A DNA stretch of 64,000 nt, from positions 1 through 64,000 of the forward strand of contig DATBTN010000047.1 in NCBI GenBank assembly GCA_036559195.1, given 5' to 3'. The position numbers and the translations under genes are program-made. Of this stretch, positions 27,735 through 36,476 are shown one piece after another. Position 1 is the stretch's first letter; each line of letters opens with the position of its first letter. Below the pieces are notes generated by a model. The model was given only the letters and a program-made list of their open reading frames with translations, had not been told where the DNA came from and made no database searches. Origin of the DNA: Candidatus Baltobacteraceae bacterium. Lineage in GTDB: Bacteria > Vulcanimicrobiota > Vulcanimicrobiia > Vulcanimicrobiales > Vulcanimicrobiaceae.

Positions 27735-28711
27735 GTGGTGCGACTTAAGGCGGAGAGTTCGGCGGTGAGCATCTCCACGAGCAGCTTCGGGTCGTCGGTT
27801 TTGCCGGTGACGATGGCCTCGAAGCCGCGGACGGCGCGCTCGTAAGCGATGCGCGCCCGGCGTTCGCCCACGCGAGCGGCGACCGGCCGCAGAAAACGCT
27901 CGCGCCACTTCGCACGCGCGGGCAGCGTGCCGCCGGGGCGCGCCAGTTCCCAGAGCAGCCCGCACTCCGTGGCCAACGCGCTCACGAGCGGTATTCCCGC
28001 GCCGCGCGGATCGTTGGCGAACATCTCGAGCGCGATCCCCAGGGCGACGTCGACCCGCCCTTCAACGAGGGCGCTCGCGTATTGGTAGGCTTTCGGATCC
28101 TCGACCGCGAGGCTCTCGCGCTCGAGGTCGTGGTAGGTGATTTTCTTGCCGCCGAGGGCGAGTTTTTCCAGGTCGTTGCGCACCGCTGCGAGGTCGGCAC
28201 TGCTGCGCGCCAACTCGTCGACGACGCGCGCATCGGCGCTCGATCCCAGTCGCGTTAGCGTCTCCTGGATAAATCGGGTGCGCGCGTCTTCGTTGGTCGT
28301 CGTATCGATGCGCAGCGCGCTGCGCCCCGCCATGGCGCCGAACGGCTCCGGACGCTGCGCGCGCGGCGAAAGCAGATCCAGCAGCACGAGCGTGTTGCCG
28401 GCCGGAACCGCTTGCGCGACTTCCCAGAGCTCGCGGCGCGGCGCGGCGCGCAGCGTCTGCGTATCGGTAACGACGACCAATCGCGATTCGGCGAGAAACG
28501 GCATCGCTTGCACGGCTTCGCGCACGCGGCCGGCATTATCGAGCTCGGCCGCTGCAAAACGCTCGAGATTGAGATCGCGCATGCCGGCATCGGGCAGGAC
28601 GCGGTCCACCAGCATATCGAGCGCGCGGTCGGCCAGCACCCGCTCGGTCCCCTCGACGACAACCAGCTTGCCGATCGCGGGCGTCTTGTCGACGAAATCG
28701 TAGAACTTCAT
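27725..28711 (-). CDS. holA: DNA polymerase III delta subunit (clamp loader)
   Basis: 328 aa. Recognised by layout and segments: GKLVVVEGTERVLADRALDML, VQAMPFLAESRLVVVTD, RFIQETLTRLGSSADARVV, DLAAVRNDLEKLAL, and the C-terminal helical domain. The delta subunit opens the beta clamp within the clamp loader. ATG at 28711 overlaps the mtnA stop (ATGA). Its C-terminal TTSS and stop come from the repeat unit, so the original end has been replaced. purB follows by 57 bp. Confidence 0.88.
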   Translation of the reverse strand: MKFYDFVDKTPAIGKLVVVEGTERVLADRALDMLVDRVLPDAGMRDLNLERFAAAELDNAGRVREAVQAMPFLAESRLVVVTDTQTLRAAPRRELWEVAQAVPAGNTLVLLDLLSPRAQRPEPFGAMAGRSALRIDTTTNEDARTRFIQETLTRLGSSADARVVDELARSSADLAAVRNDLEKLALGGKKITYHDLERESLAVEDPKAYQYASALVEGRVDVALGIALEMFANDPRGAGIPLVSALATECGLLWELARPGGTLPARAKWRERFLRPVAARVGERRARIAYERAVRGFEAIVTGKTDDPKLLVEMLTAELSALSRTTSS

Positions 28712-29745
28712 TGCGCGGGCGAGCGCCTCGCGGTTGCCATCTGAAAATAGCGCGGGCGATATTCCAGTTCGGGAATCGTTTCCGGATACGGCGAGCGCAG
28801 GATGCCGTACTCGGTGACGAACGCGCTCACGAGATGGCCCGGGGTCACGTCGAACGCCGGATTGAATGCGTGTGCGCCTTCCATGGCCGCTCGCACGCCG
28901 CCGAAACCCGCTACCTCGTCGTGCGACCGCTCTTCGATCGGAATCTGCGTTCCGGTCGCGAGTGTGAAATCGATCGTCGAGCGCGGCGCCGCAACGTAGA
29001 ACGGAATGCCGTGGTGCGCGGCGAGAATCGCCAGGCCGTACGTGCCGATCTTATTCGCAGTATCGCCGTTTCGCGCGATGCGATCCGCGCCGACGATCAC
29101 CAGGTCGATCGCTTTGCGCTGCATGGCGATGGCGGCCGCGCTATCCACCAGCAGCGTCGCCTCGACGCCCGCGCGCGTCAACTCCAGATACGTCAGCCGC
29201 GATCCCTGCATCAGTGGGCGCGTTTCGTCCACGTACACGCGAAGGCTCCGCCCGGCGCGATGCGCGGCAACGATCGCCCCAAGGGCCGTGCCTTCGCCGC
29301 CCGTAGCGAGCGGACCGGTGTTGCAGTGGGTCAGCACGCGGGCGGTCTTTGGAAAGAGTTCGAGCGCCGCCTCGCCTATCGCGCGATCCATCGCGAGCTG
29401 CTCGTCGTGAATCGCGCGCGCCTCGGCGAGCATGTCGCCGCTTGCGAGCACGCGATCGACGGCCCACATCAAGTTAACGGCCGTCGGCCGCGCGCCGCGC
29501 ACGCGTTGGGCGGCGGCCGCGAACGCTCCGTCGTCGGCGAGCGTTTTGCGCAGCAGCGCGACGGCGTAGGCGCCGAAGATTCCGATCGCCGGCGCGCCCC
29601 GAACTGCGAGCGTTTTGATCGCCGCTTCGATCTCGTCGATGCCGCGGGCTGAAACCGTACGAAGCTCGTGCGGAAGCAGGCGCTGATCGATATACTCGAT
29701 CGCATCTTCTTTCCACGTAACGGGCGTAAGCGCTGGTAGAGTCAC
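28708..29745 (-). CDS. mtnA: S-methyl-5-thioribose-1-phosphate isomerase
   Basis: Methionine-salvage isomerase converting MTR-1-P to MTRu-1-P. 345 aa. The catalytic Cys is in VLTHCNTGPLATGG and the Asp in VIVGADRIARNGDTANKIGTY; RGAPAIGIFGAY and PAFDVTPGHLVSAFVTE are also typical. GTG start at 29745. No other mtn gene is nearby, so it may also act as a related aldose-phosphate isomerase (some eIF2B-like family members do). Confidence 0.92.
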   Translation of the reverse strand: MTLPALTPVTWKEDAIEYIDQRLLPHELRTVSARGIDEIEAAIKTLAVRGAPAIGIFGAYAVALLRKTLADDGAFAAAAQRVRGARPTAVNLMWAVDRVLASGDMLAEARAIHDEQLAMDRAIGEAALELFPKTARVLTHCNTGPLATGGEGTALGAIVAAHRAGRSLRVYVDETRPLMQGSRLTYLELTRAGVEATLLVDSAAAIAMQRKAIDLVIVGADRIARNGDTANKIGTYGLAILAAHHGIPFYVAAPRSTIDFTLATGTQIPIEERSHDEVAGFGGVRAAMEGAHAFNPAFDVTPGHLVSAFVTEYGILRSPYPETIPELEYRPRYFQMATARRSPAQ

Positions 29746-29773
29746 GCTCCGGGCGTTCGGCCCGGAAGAAAAT

Positions 29774-30055
29774 CTAGCCTACTGCAACCGGTACGCGCGA
29801 GGTAAAGCACGTCCGGCAATAGACCGGCCGATCGCCCCGCGGGCGGAACGGAACCGTGGTCGTCGTCCCGCACTCCGCGCAAATCGCCTCGAAGTTCGCT
29901 CGCGGCATTCCGGCGGCTCCGGCGGTCTGTCCCTTGCGAGCCAGGCGGCAATCGCGGCAACGCTGGGGTTCGTTCTGAAACCCTTTTTCGGCGTAAAATT
30001 GCTGGTCGCGAGCCGTAAATGCGAACTGTCCTCCGCACTCTTTGCAAAGGAGCAT
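29774..30055 (-). CDS. Small protein with two zinc ribbons
   Basis: 93 residues from ATG 30055, preceded by GGAAGATAAA. The N-terminal ribbon is CKECGGQF...CRDCR, followed after a short linker by CAECGTTTTVPFRPRGDRP and CRTC. This is the layout of the widespread zinc-ribbon protein family found in Chloroflexi and Actinobacteria. A nucleic-acid-binding or assembly role is usual for ribbons, but nothing specific can be assigned. It lies 28 bp upstream of mtnA on the same strand. Confidence 0.75.
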   Translation of the reverse strand: MLLCKECGGQFAFTARDQQFYAEKGFQNEPQRCRDCRLARKGQTAGAAGMPRANFEAICAECGTTTTVPFRPRGDRPVYCRTCFTSRVPVAVG

Positions 30056-30223
30056 TTTATCTTCCAAGACTCCAGCCTCCAGAGGATTCGACGATGCCGA
30101 ATCCGTCGCGCCCGGCCCCCGGCCGGAGCGCAAGTTACCTGGCCCTCCACAGGGCGAGCCGAAGATATGCGACTTACGTCGGACCCATTCCTGGCTTGCT
30201 TGGTCCGCCGTCTTTTTCGACCC

Positions 30224-30733
30224 TCAGGCGCGGAAACCGACCGGCGCCTTCTTCTCTTCGCGCGGGATCTGCAGAAGGGACGCCGCTGCGATGGCCGCCT
30301 CGTAGCCCTTGTCGCCGCGCTTGGGATCGGCGCGCTCCTGCGCTTGGGCGAGCGTCTCGGTCGTCAGCACGCCGAAGCCGACGGGGGCGCCGAGCCCGAG
30401 CTGCACGTTCATGATCCCGCGCGCGCACTCGCCGGCAACGAAGTCGAAGTGCGGCGTCTCGCCGCGAATCACCACGCCGAGCGCGACGACCGCATCCGCT
30501 TCGTCGGCGGCGATCAGCCGGCTCGCCGCCAGCGGCAACTCGAAGCAGCCTGGGACGTGATAGACCTGCACGTCTTCATCGCGCACGTTGCAGTCGCGCA
30601 GCGCCCGCTTCGCGCCGTCCTCAAGCCAATCGGCGAGGTCGCCGTAGAAGCGCGCCGAGACGATGGCAAATCGCTTTCCCGCACAATCCGGCGCGCTCGC
30701 CTTAGCGCCGCCCGCGTCGTCGCGTTTGGTCAT
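30224..30733 (-). CDS. ribH: 6,7-dimethyl-8-ribityllumazine synthase
   Basis: 169 aa. Condenses the pyrimidine with dihydroxybutanone phosphate in riboflavin synthesis. Motifs: VSARFYGDLADWL, VYHVPGCFELPLAASRL, ALGVVIRGETPHFDFVAGE and GFGVLTTETLAQA. The ATG at 30733 overlaps the ribBA stop as ATGA. Its neighbours place it in a ribBA-ribH pair, while ribD and ribE are about 2 kb upstream in another transcript. Confidence 0.94.
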   Translation of the reverse strand: MTKRDDAGGAKASAPDCAGKRFAIVSARFYGDLADWLEDGAKRALRDCNVRDEDVQVYHVPGCFELPLAASRLIAADEADAVVALGVVIRGETPHFDFVAGECARGIMNVQLGLGAPVGFGVLTTETLAQAQERADPKRGDKGYEAAIAAASLLQIPREEKKAPVGFRA

Positions 30734-32169
30734 GCGTGATCGCCGTGCGGCAGCGCGCCCTCGCGCGGAAGCTGTTTGTCGTTGAAAATGTGTCCGAGCT
30801 TCTTGCGTTTGGTTTGCATGTATCCGGTGTTAAACGGCGTCGGCGGCGTTTCCATCGGCACGCGGCCGACGATCTTGAGCCCGAACCCTTCGAGCCCGAA
30901 GATCTTGCGCGGGTTGTTCGTGAGAATGCGCATCTCTTTAACACCCAGATCGACGAGAATCTGCGACCCGATTCCGTAGTCGCGCTTGTCGACCGGGAGG
31001 CCGAGCGCCAAATTTGCTTCGACCGTGTCGGCCCCCTGATCTTGCAGTTGATAGGCGCGCAGCTTGTTGGCCAGACCGATGCCGCGGCCTTCCTGGCGCA
31101 GATAGAGCAGCACGCCGCGGCCCTCGGCGGCGATCATCGTCATCGCGGCATCGCGTTGCGCCGCGCAGTCGCAGCGGATCGAGTGCAGCGCGTCGCCCGT
31201 CAAGCACTCGGAATGAACGCGCACCATAATGCCGCGTCCGTCGCCGATCTCGCCCATAACGAGTGCGACGTGCGTATTCGCATCGAGCACGTTTTCGTAG
31301 GCGTAGCCTTTCCAGGCGCCGAGATCGGTCGGCAGATTGAACTCGGCGATCCGCTTGACCAGATGTTCGTTGCGCATGCGATACGCGATCAAATCTTTAA
31401 CGGTGATCAGCTTGAGGTGATGCTCTTTGGCAAACTCGGTGAGTCCGTCGAGCCGCATCATGGTGCCGTCGTCGGCCATGATCTCGCAGATCACGCCGGC
31501 CGGGTAGAAGCCGGCGAGCCGCGCGAGATCGACCGATGCCTCCGTCTGGCCCGCGCGAACGAGCACGCCGCCGTCGCGCGCGCGCAGCGGAAACGTATGG
31601 CCGGGGCGCAAGAGATCGCTCGCGCGCGTGTGCGGATCGAGCAGCGCTTGAATCGTCGCGGCGCGATCCTGCGCGGAGATGCCGGTGGTCGTGCGACCGC
31701 GCGCTTCGATCGAAACGGTGAATGCCGTTTCGTGCAGCGCGCTGTTCTCCGAGACCATCTGCGGCAGCTGCAGCTCGTCGAGCCGCTTGCCGATCACCGG
31801 CACGCAGATCAAGCCGCCGGCAAATTTGCGCATAAAATTGATCGCGTCGGGCGTCGCCATCTGGGCGGCCATAACGAGATCGCCCTCGTTCTCACGATCC
31901 TCATCATCGAGCACGATCACCATCTTGCCGGCCCGAATGTCCTTGATCGCTTCTTCGATCGAGTCAAATGGCGAGGCGGTCTCGAGCGCGCCCGTCAGGT
32001 CGGGCAGCACACCCGTCAGCCGCTGAAGCGACTGGTACGACGGCTCCCGTTTCCCCGACCGCAAGTACGAGATCGCGGCCTCCGTGAGGCCGCTTCGATC
32101 GGCAAGCTCCGAGGCGGTCAGGCCCGCCGCATTCATCGCAGAGTTCAACTCATCGGCAAACGTGTTCAT
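30730..32169 (-). CDS. ribBA: XRE-type HTH fused to RibB (DHBP synthase) and RibA (GTP cyclohydrolase II)
   Basis: 479 aa. Residues 5-57 are an XRE/HTH_3 domain (FADELNSAMNAAGLTASELA, then TEAAISYLRSGKREPSYQSL). Residues ~68-270 are RibB (VIVLDDEDRENEGDLVMAAQ; RPGHTFPLRARDGGVLVR). Residues ~270-475 are RibA, with zinc cysteines in HSECLTGDALHSIRCDCAAQ and LRQEGRGIGLANK. It starts the riboflavin pathway from ribulose-5-P and GTP. RibBA normally lacks a DNA-binding head; here the enzyme may read its own product state and control transcription. The ATG appears to sit at the transcription start, with no ribosome site before it. Confidence 0.9.
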   Translation of the reverse strand: MNTFADELNSAMNAAGLTASELADRSGLTEAAISYLRSGKREPSYQSLQRLTGVLPDLTGALETASPFDSIEEAIKDIRAGKMVIVLDDEDRENEGDLVMAAQMATPDAINFMRKFAGGLICVPVIGKRLDELQLPQMVSENSALHETAFTVSIEARGRTTTGISAQDRAATIQALLDPHTRASDLLRPGHTFPLRARDGGVLVRAGQTEASVDLARLAGFYPAGVICEIMADDGTMMRLDGLTEFAKEHHLKLITVKDLIAYRMRNEHLVKRIAEFNLPTDLGAWKGYAYENVLDANTHVALVMGEIGDGRGIMVRVHSECLTGDALHSIRCDCAAQRDAAMTMIAAEGRGVLLYLRQEGRGIGLANKLRAYQLQDQGADTVEANLALGLPVDKRDYGIGSQILVDLGVKEMRILTNNPRKIFGLEGFGLKIVGRVPMETPPTPFNTGYMQTKRKKLGHIFNDKQLPREGALPHGDHA

Positions 32170-32175
32170 ACCTCG

Positions 32176-32215
32176 AGCCTACCGCCGACGCTTAACATCT
32201 GTCAAGGACCGGTCC
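32176..32215 (-). promoter_or_regulatory. ribBA promoter, likely leaderless, with adjacent palindrome
   Basis: Minus strand: -35 TTGACA (32200-32205), 18-bp spacer, -10 TAGGCT (32176-32181). Only six bases separate the -10 from the ribBA ATG, so the transcript probably begins at or next to the start codon. A perfect 10-bp palindrome GGACCGGTCC (32206-32215) abuts the -35 and could be an operator. No RFN/FMN riboswitch was seen. Confidence 0.5.
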
Positions 32216-32249
32216 GACCCTCCGGCCGCCGACCTTGTCGCTCTTCCCT

Positions 32250-32315
32250 TTGTCATCCTGAGCTTGTCGAAGGACCGCGTCGCGCGCTCGTGCTTCGACG
32301 GGCTCAGCATGACAT
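32250..32315. repeat. Interspersed palindromic repeat, paired copies
   Basis: Facing copies TGTCATCCTGAGCTTGTCGA and CTTCGACGGGCTCAGCATGA separated by a GC-rich spacer, able to form a long hairpin. It lies just after the thioesterase stop and before the ribBA promoter, so it may end the long upstream transcript. Confidence 0.85.
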
Positions 32316-32330
32316 GTCGGCCAGCGTTTG

Positions 32331-32810
32331 TTAGTTGCCCGGGTGGCCGGGTTCGCAGCGCTCCGTTCGACCAGTCCCCGCCAGCAGCGCGTTGCGGATG
32401 ACTGGGGGCAGCGGTCGGCTCTTGAAATGCACGCGGTCCATGCAGGCTATGGTAAGGTCAAACGCCGCTCCGACTTCCTCTGTGCGCTCGTTGTGGATCT
32501 GCGTTTGCCAGCGTACCGACGACGCGCCGACCTTCTGCACGTGGGTGCGCATCGTCAGCCAATCGTCCATCAGTGCGGGCTTAAAATACGTCGCTTCCAC
32601 GTGGACGCGGGGCAGCCAGATGTCGTGGATGTCGAAGATGCGATCGTACGGGAAGCCGAGTTCGCGGAACATGTCCATCTCCGCGCGCTCGACGAAGCGC
32701 TGGTAGGCTGCGAAATACATGATGCCGGCGATATCGATGTCGCCCCATTGCACGCGCAGACGCGTCTCGAAAACGCGCGCGCCCGCGGGTGTCGTGTCCT
32801 TGAACTTCAT
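32331..32810 (-). CDS. Acyl-CoA thioesterase of the 4HBT hotdog family
   Basis: 159 aa. The active-site stretch is VQWGDIDIAGIMYFAAYQRFVERAE, written here over positions ~19-43, where D-x-x-G-I-x-Y-F matches the YbgC/4-hydroxybenzoyl-CoA thioesterase signature. It hydrolyses acyl- or aryl-CoA esters; the chain preference is unknown. The ATG overlaps the ribE stop by 4 bp, so it is the last gene of the ribD-ribE unit. A link with riboflavin is not obvious. Confidence 0.85.
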   Translation of the reverse strand: MKFKDTTPAGARVFETRLRVQWGDIDIAGIMYFAAYQRFVERAEMDMFRELGFPYDRIFDIHDIWLPRVHVEATYFKPALMDDWLTMRTHVQKVGASSVRWQTQIHNERTEEVGAAFDLTIACMDRVHFKSRPLPPVIRNALLAGTGRTERCEPGHPGN

Positions 32811-33430
32811 TCTTTGGCCGCGGACTCCGGCCGCGAAAGTGCGCGCATCGCTTCGTGGGCGTATCGCGCGAGCGGATCGGCTTCGAGGTTCACGCGATCG
32901 CCGACGTGGCGCCGCCCCAGCGTCGTGCGGCGCAGCGTTTCGGGAATCAGCGCGAGTTCGAACCAGCCCGGGCCGGTCGATGCCACGGTCAAGCTCACAC
33001 CGTCGACGCTCACGAACGCCTTCTCGCAGATCATCGGCGCGAGCGTCGCGGGTACTTGGATGCGAACGCGTTCGCCCTGGCCTTCGGCCCGGCGCGCGAG
33101 TACTTCGCCGGTGGCATCGACGTGACCGTAAACGAAATGGCCGCCCATGCGATCGCCGAGCCGCAGCGAGTACTCGAGATTCACGATCTCGCCGTTGCGC
33201 AGGCTCTCGAGATTCGAGCGCGCGAGCGTTTCGGGGATGACGTCGAAATCGATGACGTTATGATCCACGCGGGTCGCGGTCAGACAGACACCGTTGAGCG
33301 CGATGGAATCCTTCGGATCGACCTCTTCCTCCGAGGCATTCTCGCAACGAACGCGCAGCGTAACGCCGCCTCCGTTTAGCGCGGAGCGCTTTACAATGGT
33401 TCCCGTGTAGGCGATGAGTCCGCTAAACAT
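32807..33430 (-). CDS. ribE: Riboflavin synthase alpha chain
   Basis: 207 aa with two lumazine-binding repeats. The N-terminus MFSGLIAYTGTIV matches the family start. Repeat one includes DSIALNGVCLTATRV and repeat two KAFVSVDGVSLTVAS, and GGHFVYGHVDATG is the inter-repeat signature. It dismutates two lumazines into riboflavin. ATG 33430 overlaps the end of ribD by 8 bp. Confidence 0.94.
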   Translation of the reverse strand: MFSGLIAYTGTIVKRSALNGGGVTLRVRCENASEEEVDPKDSIALNGVCLTATRVDHNVIDFDVIPETLARSNLESLRNGEIVNLEYSLRLGDRMGGHFVYGHVDATGEVLARRAEGQGERVRIQVPATLAPMICEKAFVSVDGVSLTVASTGPGWFELALIPETLRRTTLGRRHVGDRVNLEADPLARYAHEAMRALSRPESAAKE

Positions 33431-34544
33431 CGTGATCGAATAGTCCTGACACCAGCAGATCGGCTCCCAAGCGTTCGACGCGATCGTAGCGCAGGCCCGG
33501 CCGCACCGCCGCGAGGTCGGCTCCCGCCAAGACCGGTATCGCGCGCTCCGTGCGCAGGAGTTTCGGCGCGATAAGCCAGTCAAATCGATCGACCAGACCC
33601 GCCGCGATGAGGCGCCCGGCGAGCGTTGGACCGCCTTCGCAAAGCACGCTTGCAATCCCGCGGCCGCGCAGCGCGCGCATGGCAGCAGCGAGCTCGAGCC
33701 GGTGCGCGTCGGCATCGCCGACGAAAAGGACATCGGCAATGCGGGTCAAGGGCGCGAACCGTTCGCGAGCGCCTGCGGGGGCGAGCACGATCGTCTTCGC
33801 GTAGCCCTCGACCGGTGCGAAGATGCGGCTGGCCGCATCGAGCGCGTCGGACTCGCAGACTACGACGCGCACGTAGTCGCGCAGGCGATGGTGCGGCGGA
33901 CGGACGCTCAATTGCGGATCATCGATTCGCACCGTTCCGGCGCCGACCATGACCGCGTCGTGTTCGATGCGCCGTTCGCGCACGTATACGCGGGCTTCTT
34001 CACCGGTAAGCCAGTCTTGCGCGCCGGATCGCGCAGCGACGTAGCCGTCGAGCGAACTCGCCATCTTGAGGGTAAGGAACGGTCGATCGTTGCGGATTGC
34101 AACCGTAAATCGCTCGATCGCGGCGCGCGCCGCCGGATCGTTGGCGATCTCGACATCGATTCCGCGAGCGCGCAGAAACGCGATGCCGCCGCCGTCGGTC
34201 TTCGGGTTCGGATCGGCCGTCCCGATGACGACGCGCGCTATTCCGGCATTCGCGACCGCCTGCGAACAGGGTGGCGTACGACCGTGATGGTTACACGGTT
34301 CGAGCGAAACGTAGAGCGTCGCGCCGCGAGCGCGCGAGCCGGCTGCCGCAAGCGCGTGCACTTCGGCGTGGGGCTCGCCCGATTTGTGATGATAGCCTTC
34401 ACCAACGGTCCGGCCGCCGGCAACGACGAGCGCGCCGACGATCGGATTGGGCGACGTATTGCCGAGCCCGCGCGCCGCAAGTTCGGCCGCGCGCCGCACG
34501 TAGAGCCGATCGAGCGGCTTCAGTTGACCGTGACGCCTTTCCAA
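33423..34544 (-). CDS. ribD: Bifunctional riboflavin deaminase/reductase
   Basis: About 373 aa. The N-terminal deaminase has zinc ligands in HAEVHAL and PCNHHGRTPPC; the C-terminal NADPH reductase has LKMASSLDGYVAARSG and VLCEGGPTLAGRLIAAGL. It performs the second and third steps of the pyrimidine branch. The start is uncertain: TTG at 34544 overlaps the DUF427 gene by 25 bp without a ribosome site, and a non-ATG codon slightly downstream is equally possible. Confidence 0.92.
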   Translation of the reverse strand: MERRHGQLKPLDRLYVRRAAELAARGLGNTSPNPIVGALVVAGGRTVGEGYHHKSGEPHAEVHALAAAGSRARGATLYVSLEPCNHHGRTPPCSQAVANAGIARVVIGTADPNPKTDGGGIAFLRARGIDVEIANDPAARAAIERFTVAIRNDRPFLTLKMASSLDGYVAARSGAQDWLTGEEARVYVRERRIEHDAVMVGAGTVRIDDPQLSVRPPHHRLRDYVRVVVCESDALDAASRIFAPVEGYAKTIVLAPAGARERFAPLTRIADVLFVGDADAHRLELAAAMRALRGRGIASVLCEGGPTLAGRLIAAGLVDRFDWLIAPKLLRTERAIPVLAGADLAAVRPGLRYDRVERLGADLLVSGLFDHDV

Positions 34545-34798
34545 AACGCAACGTGGTTCGTAATCTCTTTGGCGGCATCTTTCGGCTCCGGATAGTACCA
34601 GGCCGCGTCGGGATTCTGCTTTCCGTCGACGTTGAGCGAATAGTAGCTAGCCGTACCCTTCCAAGGGCAGACGGTGTGCGTCGCGCTGGGTTCGAAATAG
34701 TCGCGCTTTACGGAATCGGCTGGAAAGTAGTGATTGTTCTCGACGACGACGGTCTCGTCGCTCTCGGCGATGACCTTTCCGTTCCACACGGCTTTCAT
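34520..34798 (-). CDS. DUF427 family protein
   Basis: 92 aa from ATG 34798. Recognised by MKAVWNGKVIAESDETVVVE, YFPADSVKRDYF and CPWKGTASYYSL, the conserved blocks of DUF427. The biochemical role is not established. The stop overlaps the ribD start region, so it is cotranscribed between comF and ribD. Confidence 0.88.
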   Translation of the reverse strand: MKAVWNGKVIAESDETVVVENNHYFPADSVKRDYFEPSATHTVCPWKGTASYYSLNVDGKQNPDAAWYYPEPKDAAKEITNHVAFWKGVTVN

Positions 34799-34833
34799 AA
34801 ACGTCCTAATCCTTTCGGGATGGAGCGCCTCGT

Positions 34834-35421
34834 TTACGCCGCGCGGGCGACCACGATCGCTTGATACACGACTCCGCCCGCGGTCCGAACGGTTGCAGCG
34901 CAGTCCTCGAGCGTCGCGCCGGTCGTCACCACGTCGTCGACGAGCACCACGCGCCGCCCCTCGAGCGGGCGACCGCGCCATTCGAAGCGGCCGCGAGCCG
35001 CGAGCCGCTCGGGGCGGCGACGCCCGCGTTGCGCGTCGCCGGCCACTTGAACGAGACCCTCGAGCAGCGTCGCTCCGCTGATGCGCGCCGCCGTGCGCGC
35101 CAGCATTTCGCCGCCGTCGAAACCGCGCTGGGCGCGCCGGGCGCTCGTCGTCGGAACCGCAACCAGCGCGTACTGCGCGCAGGACAGGCTCGCCAATCGT
35201 TCGCCGAGCGCGCCGGCGACATCGCGCCGGCCGTCTTTTAGCGCGAGCACGGCACTGCGCCACGCGCCCTCGTACGGACCCAGCGCGTGCACGGTCAACG
35301 TCGGTAGCGCATGCGAGATCGGCGGCATCGCCGGCGCGCAACGAAGACAGAGACCGCTGCCGATCGTCGCGCAACTCGCGCACTGCGGCGGAAAGAGCAG
35401 ATCGAGCATCGTCGCGAACAT
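34834..35421 (-). CDS. comF: ComF-family phosphoribosyltransferase-like protein
   Basis: 195 aa. The N-terminal zinc site is CASCATIGSGLCLRC. The C-terminal PRTase domain has the PRPP loop RVVLVDDVVTTGATLEDCA. ComF relatives help take up single-stranded DNA in natural transformation. No other com gene is in the window, so competence is only suggested. Start ATG 35421; an ATG four codons later is also possible. Confidence 0.88.
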   Translation of the reverse strand: MFATMLDLLFPPQCASCATIGSGLCLRCAPAMPPISHALPTLTVHALGPYEGAWRSAVLALKDGRRDVAGALGERLASLSCAQYALVAVPTTSARRAQRGFDGGEMLARTAARISGATLLEGLVQVAGDAQRGRRRPERLAARGRFEWRGRPLEGRRVVLVDDVVTTGATLEDCAATVRTAGGVVYQAIVVARAA

Positions 35422-35445
35422 CGAGCATCGTTCACGACGAACGCC

Positions 35446-36474
35446 TCACACCTCTACCGGCTCGTTTGCAACCACCGCATCGCGCAGCGTTGCGCCGGCT
35501 GGGACGCGATAGCCCATTCCCACGATCGAGCCGCGGATATCGGCGCCGGCGCCGACCCGCGCATCTTGCCAGAGGATCGAGCGCTCGATCGTGGCGCCGG
35601 CTTCGATGCGGACGCCGCTGCCGATCACCGATGGGCCCGCGATCCGCACGGCCCGTTCGATACTCGCGCCTTCTCCCACCCAAACGTTCGCGTCGATGCG
35701 CGCGTCGGGCGCGACCGTGGCGCTCGCGTCGATTCCGCGCGCGCGCGCGCCGGCAAGCTCGAATTGCCCGTCGACCACGTCGAAACTTGCGCGCCGGTAT
35801 TCGCCGGGCGTGCCGATATCGCACCAATACGCACCGCGCGCATCGTATCCGAAGAACGCCGCATTGGCCGCTTGCAGCGCCGGAAAAACGTTCTTGCCGA
35901 AATCGACGAACTCGCCGGCCGCAATGTGCTCGAAAATCTCGGGTGCGAACGCGTAGATGCCGGTGTTGACTAGCCGGCTCTGCTCCGTTCCTTTCGGCGG
36001 CTTCTCTTGAAAGCCGACGATTCGCCCGGACGGCTCGGTCACCACGACGCCGTAGTGCTCGACTTCATCGCGTTCGACCAGGCCGATCGTGGCGATCGCG
36101 CGCCGCTCGCTATGAAACGCGAACAAACGATCTAACGGCAAATCGGTTAAATCATCGCAGCCGACGACGACGAACGGTCCGCCTCGCAGAAACGACTCCA
36201 GCTGTTTGACCGCGCCGGCGCTGCCCAGCAACCGTGACTCGTGCAGATATTCGAGCCTTACTCCAAACGCCGAACCGTCGCCGAGCGCGCGGACGATCTC
36301 GTCGGCCAGATAGTGCACGTTGATGGCGATTTCGTCGAACCCGTACGTTTTGAGATAGCGGATCAAGTGCACCGCGTTCGGTTCGCCCGCCACGGGAACC
36401 AGCGGTTTGGGTACTTGTTTCGTCAGCGGATACAGCCGCGTGCTCAAGCCGCCGGCCAAAATCATCGCACGCAC
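35446..36474 (-). CDS. Nucleotidyltransferase with left-handed beta-helix (sugar-1-phosphate type), copy 1
   Basis: 342 aa. The Rossmann nucleotidyltransferase part begins MRAMILAGGLSTRLYPLTKQ and contains VVVGCDDLTDLP, QEKPPKG and WCDIGTPGEYRRA. The C-terminal hexapeptide repeats (about 260-335) form a beta-helix without an obvious acetyltransferase site. It resembles mannose-1-P guanylyltransferase/GlmU-like proteins. GTG at 36474 starts two bases after the stop of the wecG-like gene. Substrate not resolved. Confidence 0.82.
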   Translation of the reverse strand: MRAMILAGGLSTRLYPLTKQVPKPLVPVAGEPNAVHLIRYLKTYGFDEIAINVHYLADEIVRALGDGSAFGVRLEYLHESRLLGSAGAVKQLESFLRGGPFVVVGCDDLTDLPLDRLFAFHSERRAIATIGLVERDEVEHYGVVVTEPSGRIVGFQEKPPKGTEQSRLVNTGIYAFAPEIFEHIAAGEFVDFGKNVFPALQAANAAFFGYDARGAYWCDIGTPGEYRRASFDVVDGQFELAGARARGIDASATVAPDARIDANVWVGEGASIERAVRIAGPSVIGSGVRIEAGATIERSILWQDARVGAGADIRGSIVGMGYRVPAGATLRDAVVANEPVEV

Positions 36475-36476
36475 GG

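Noticed and set aside
32170-32330. Possible FMN riboswitch before ribBA
   Set aside because: No RFN-type conserved blocks are present, and the promoter leaves no room for a leader.
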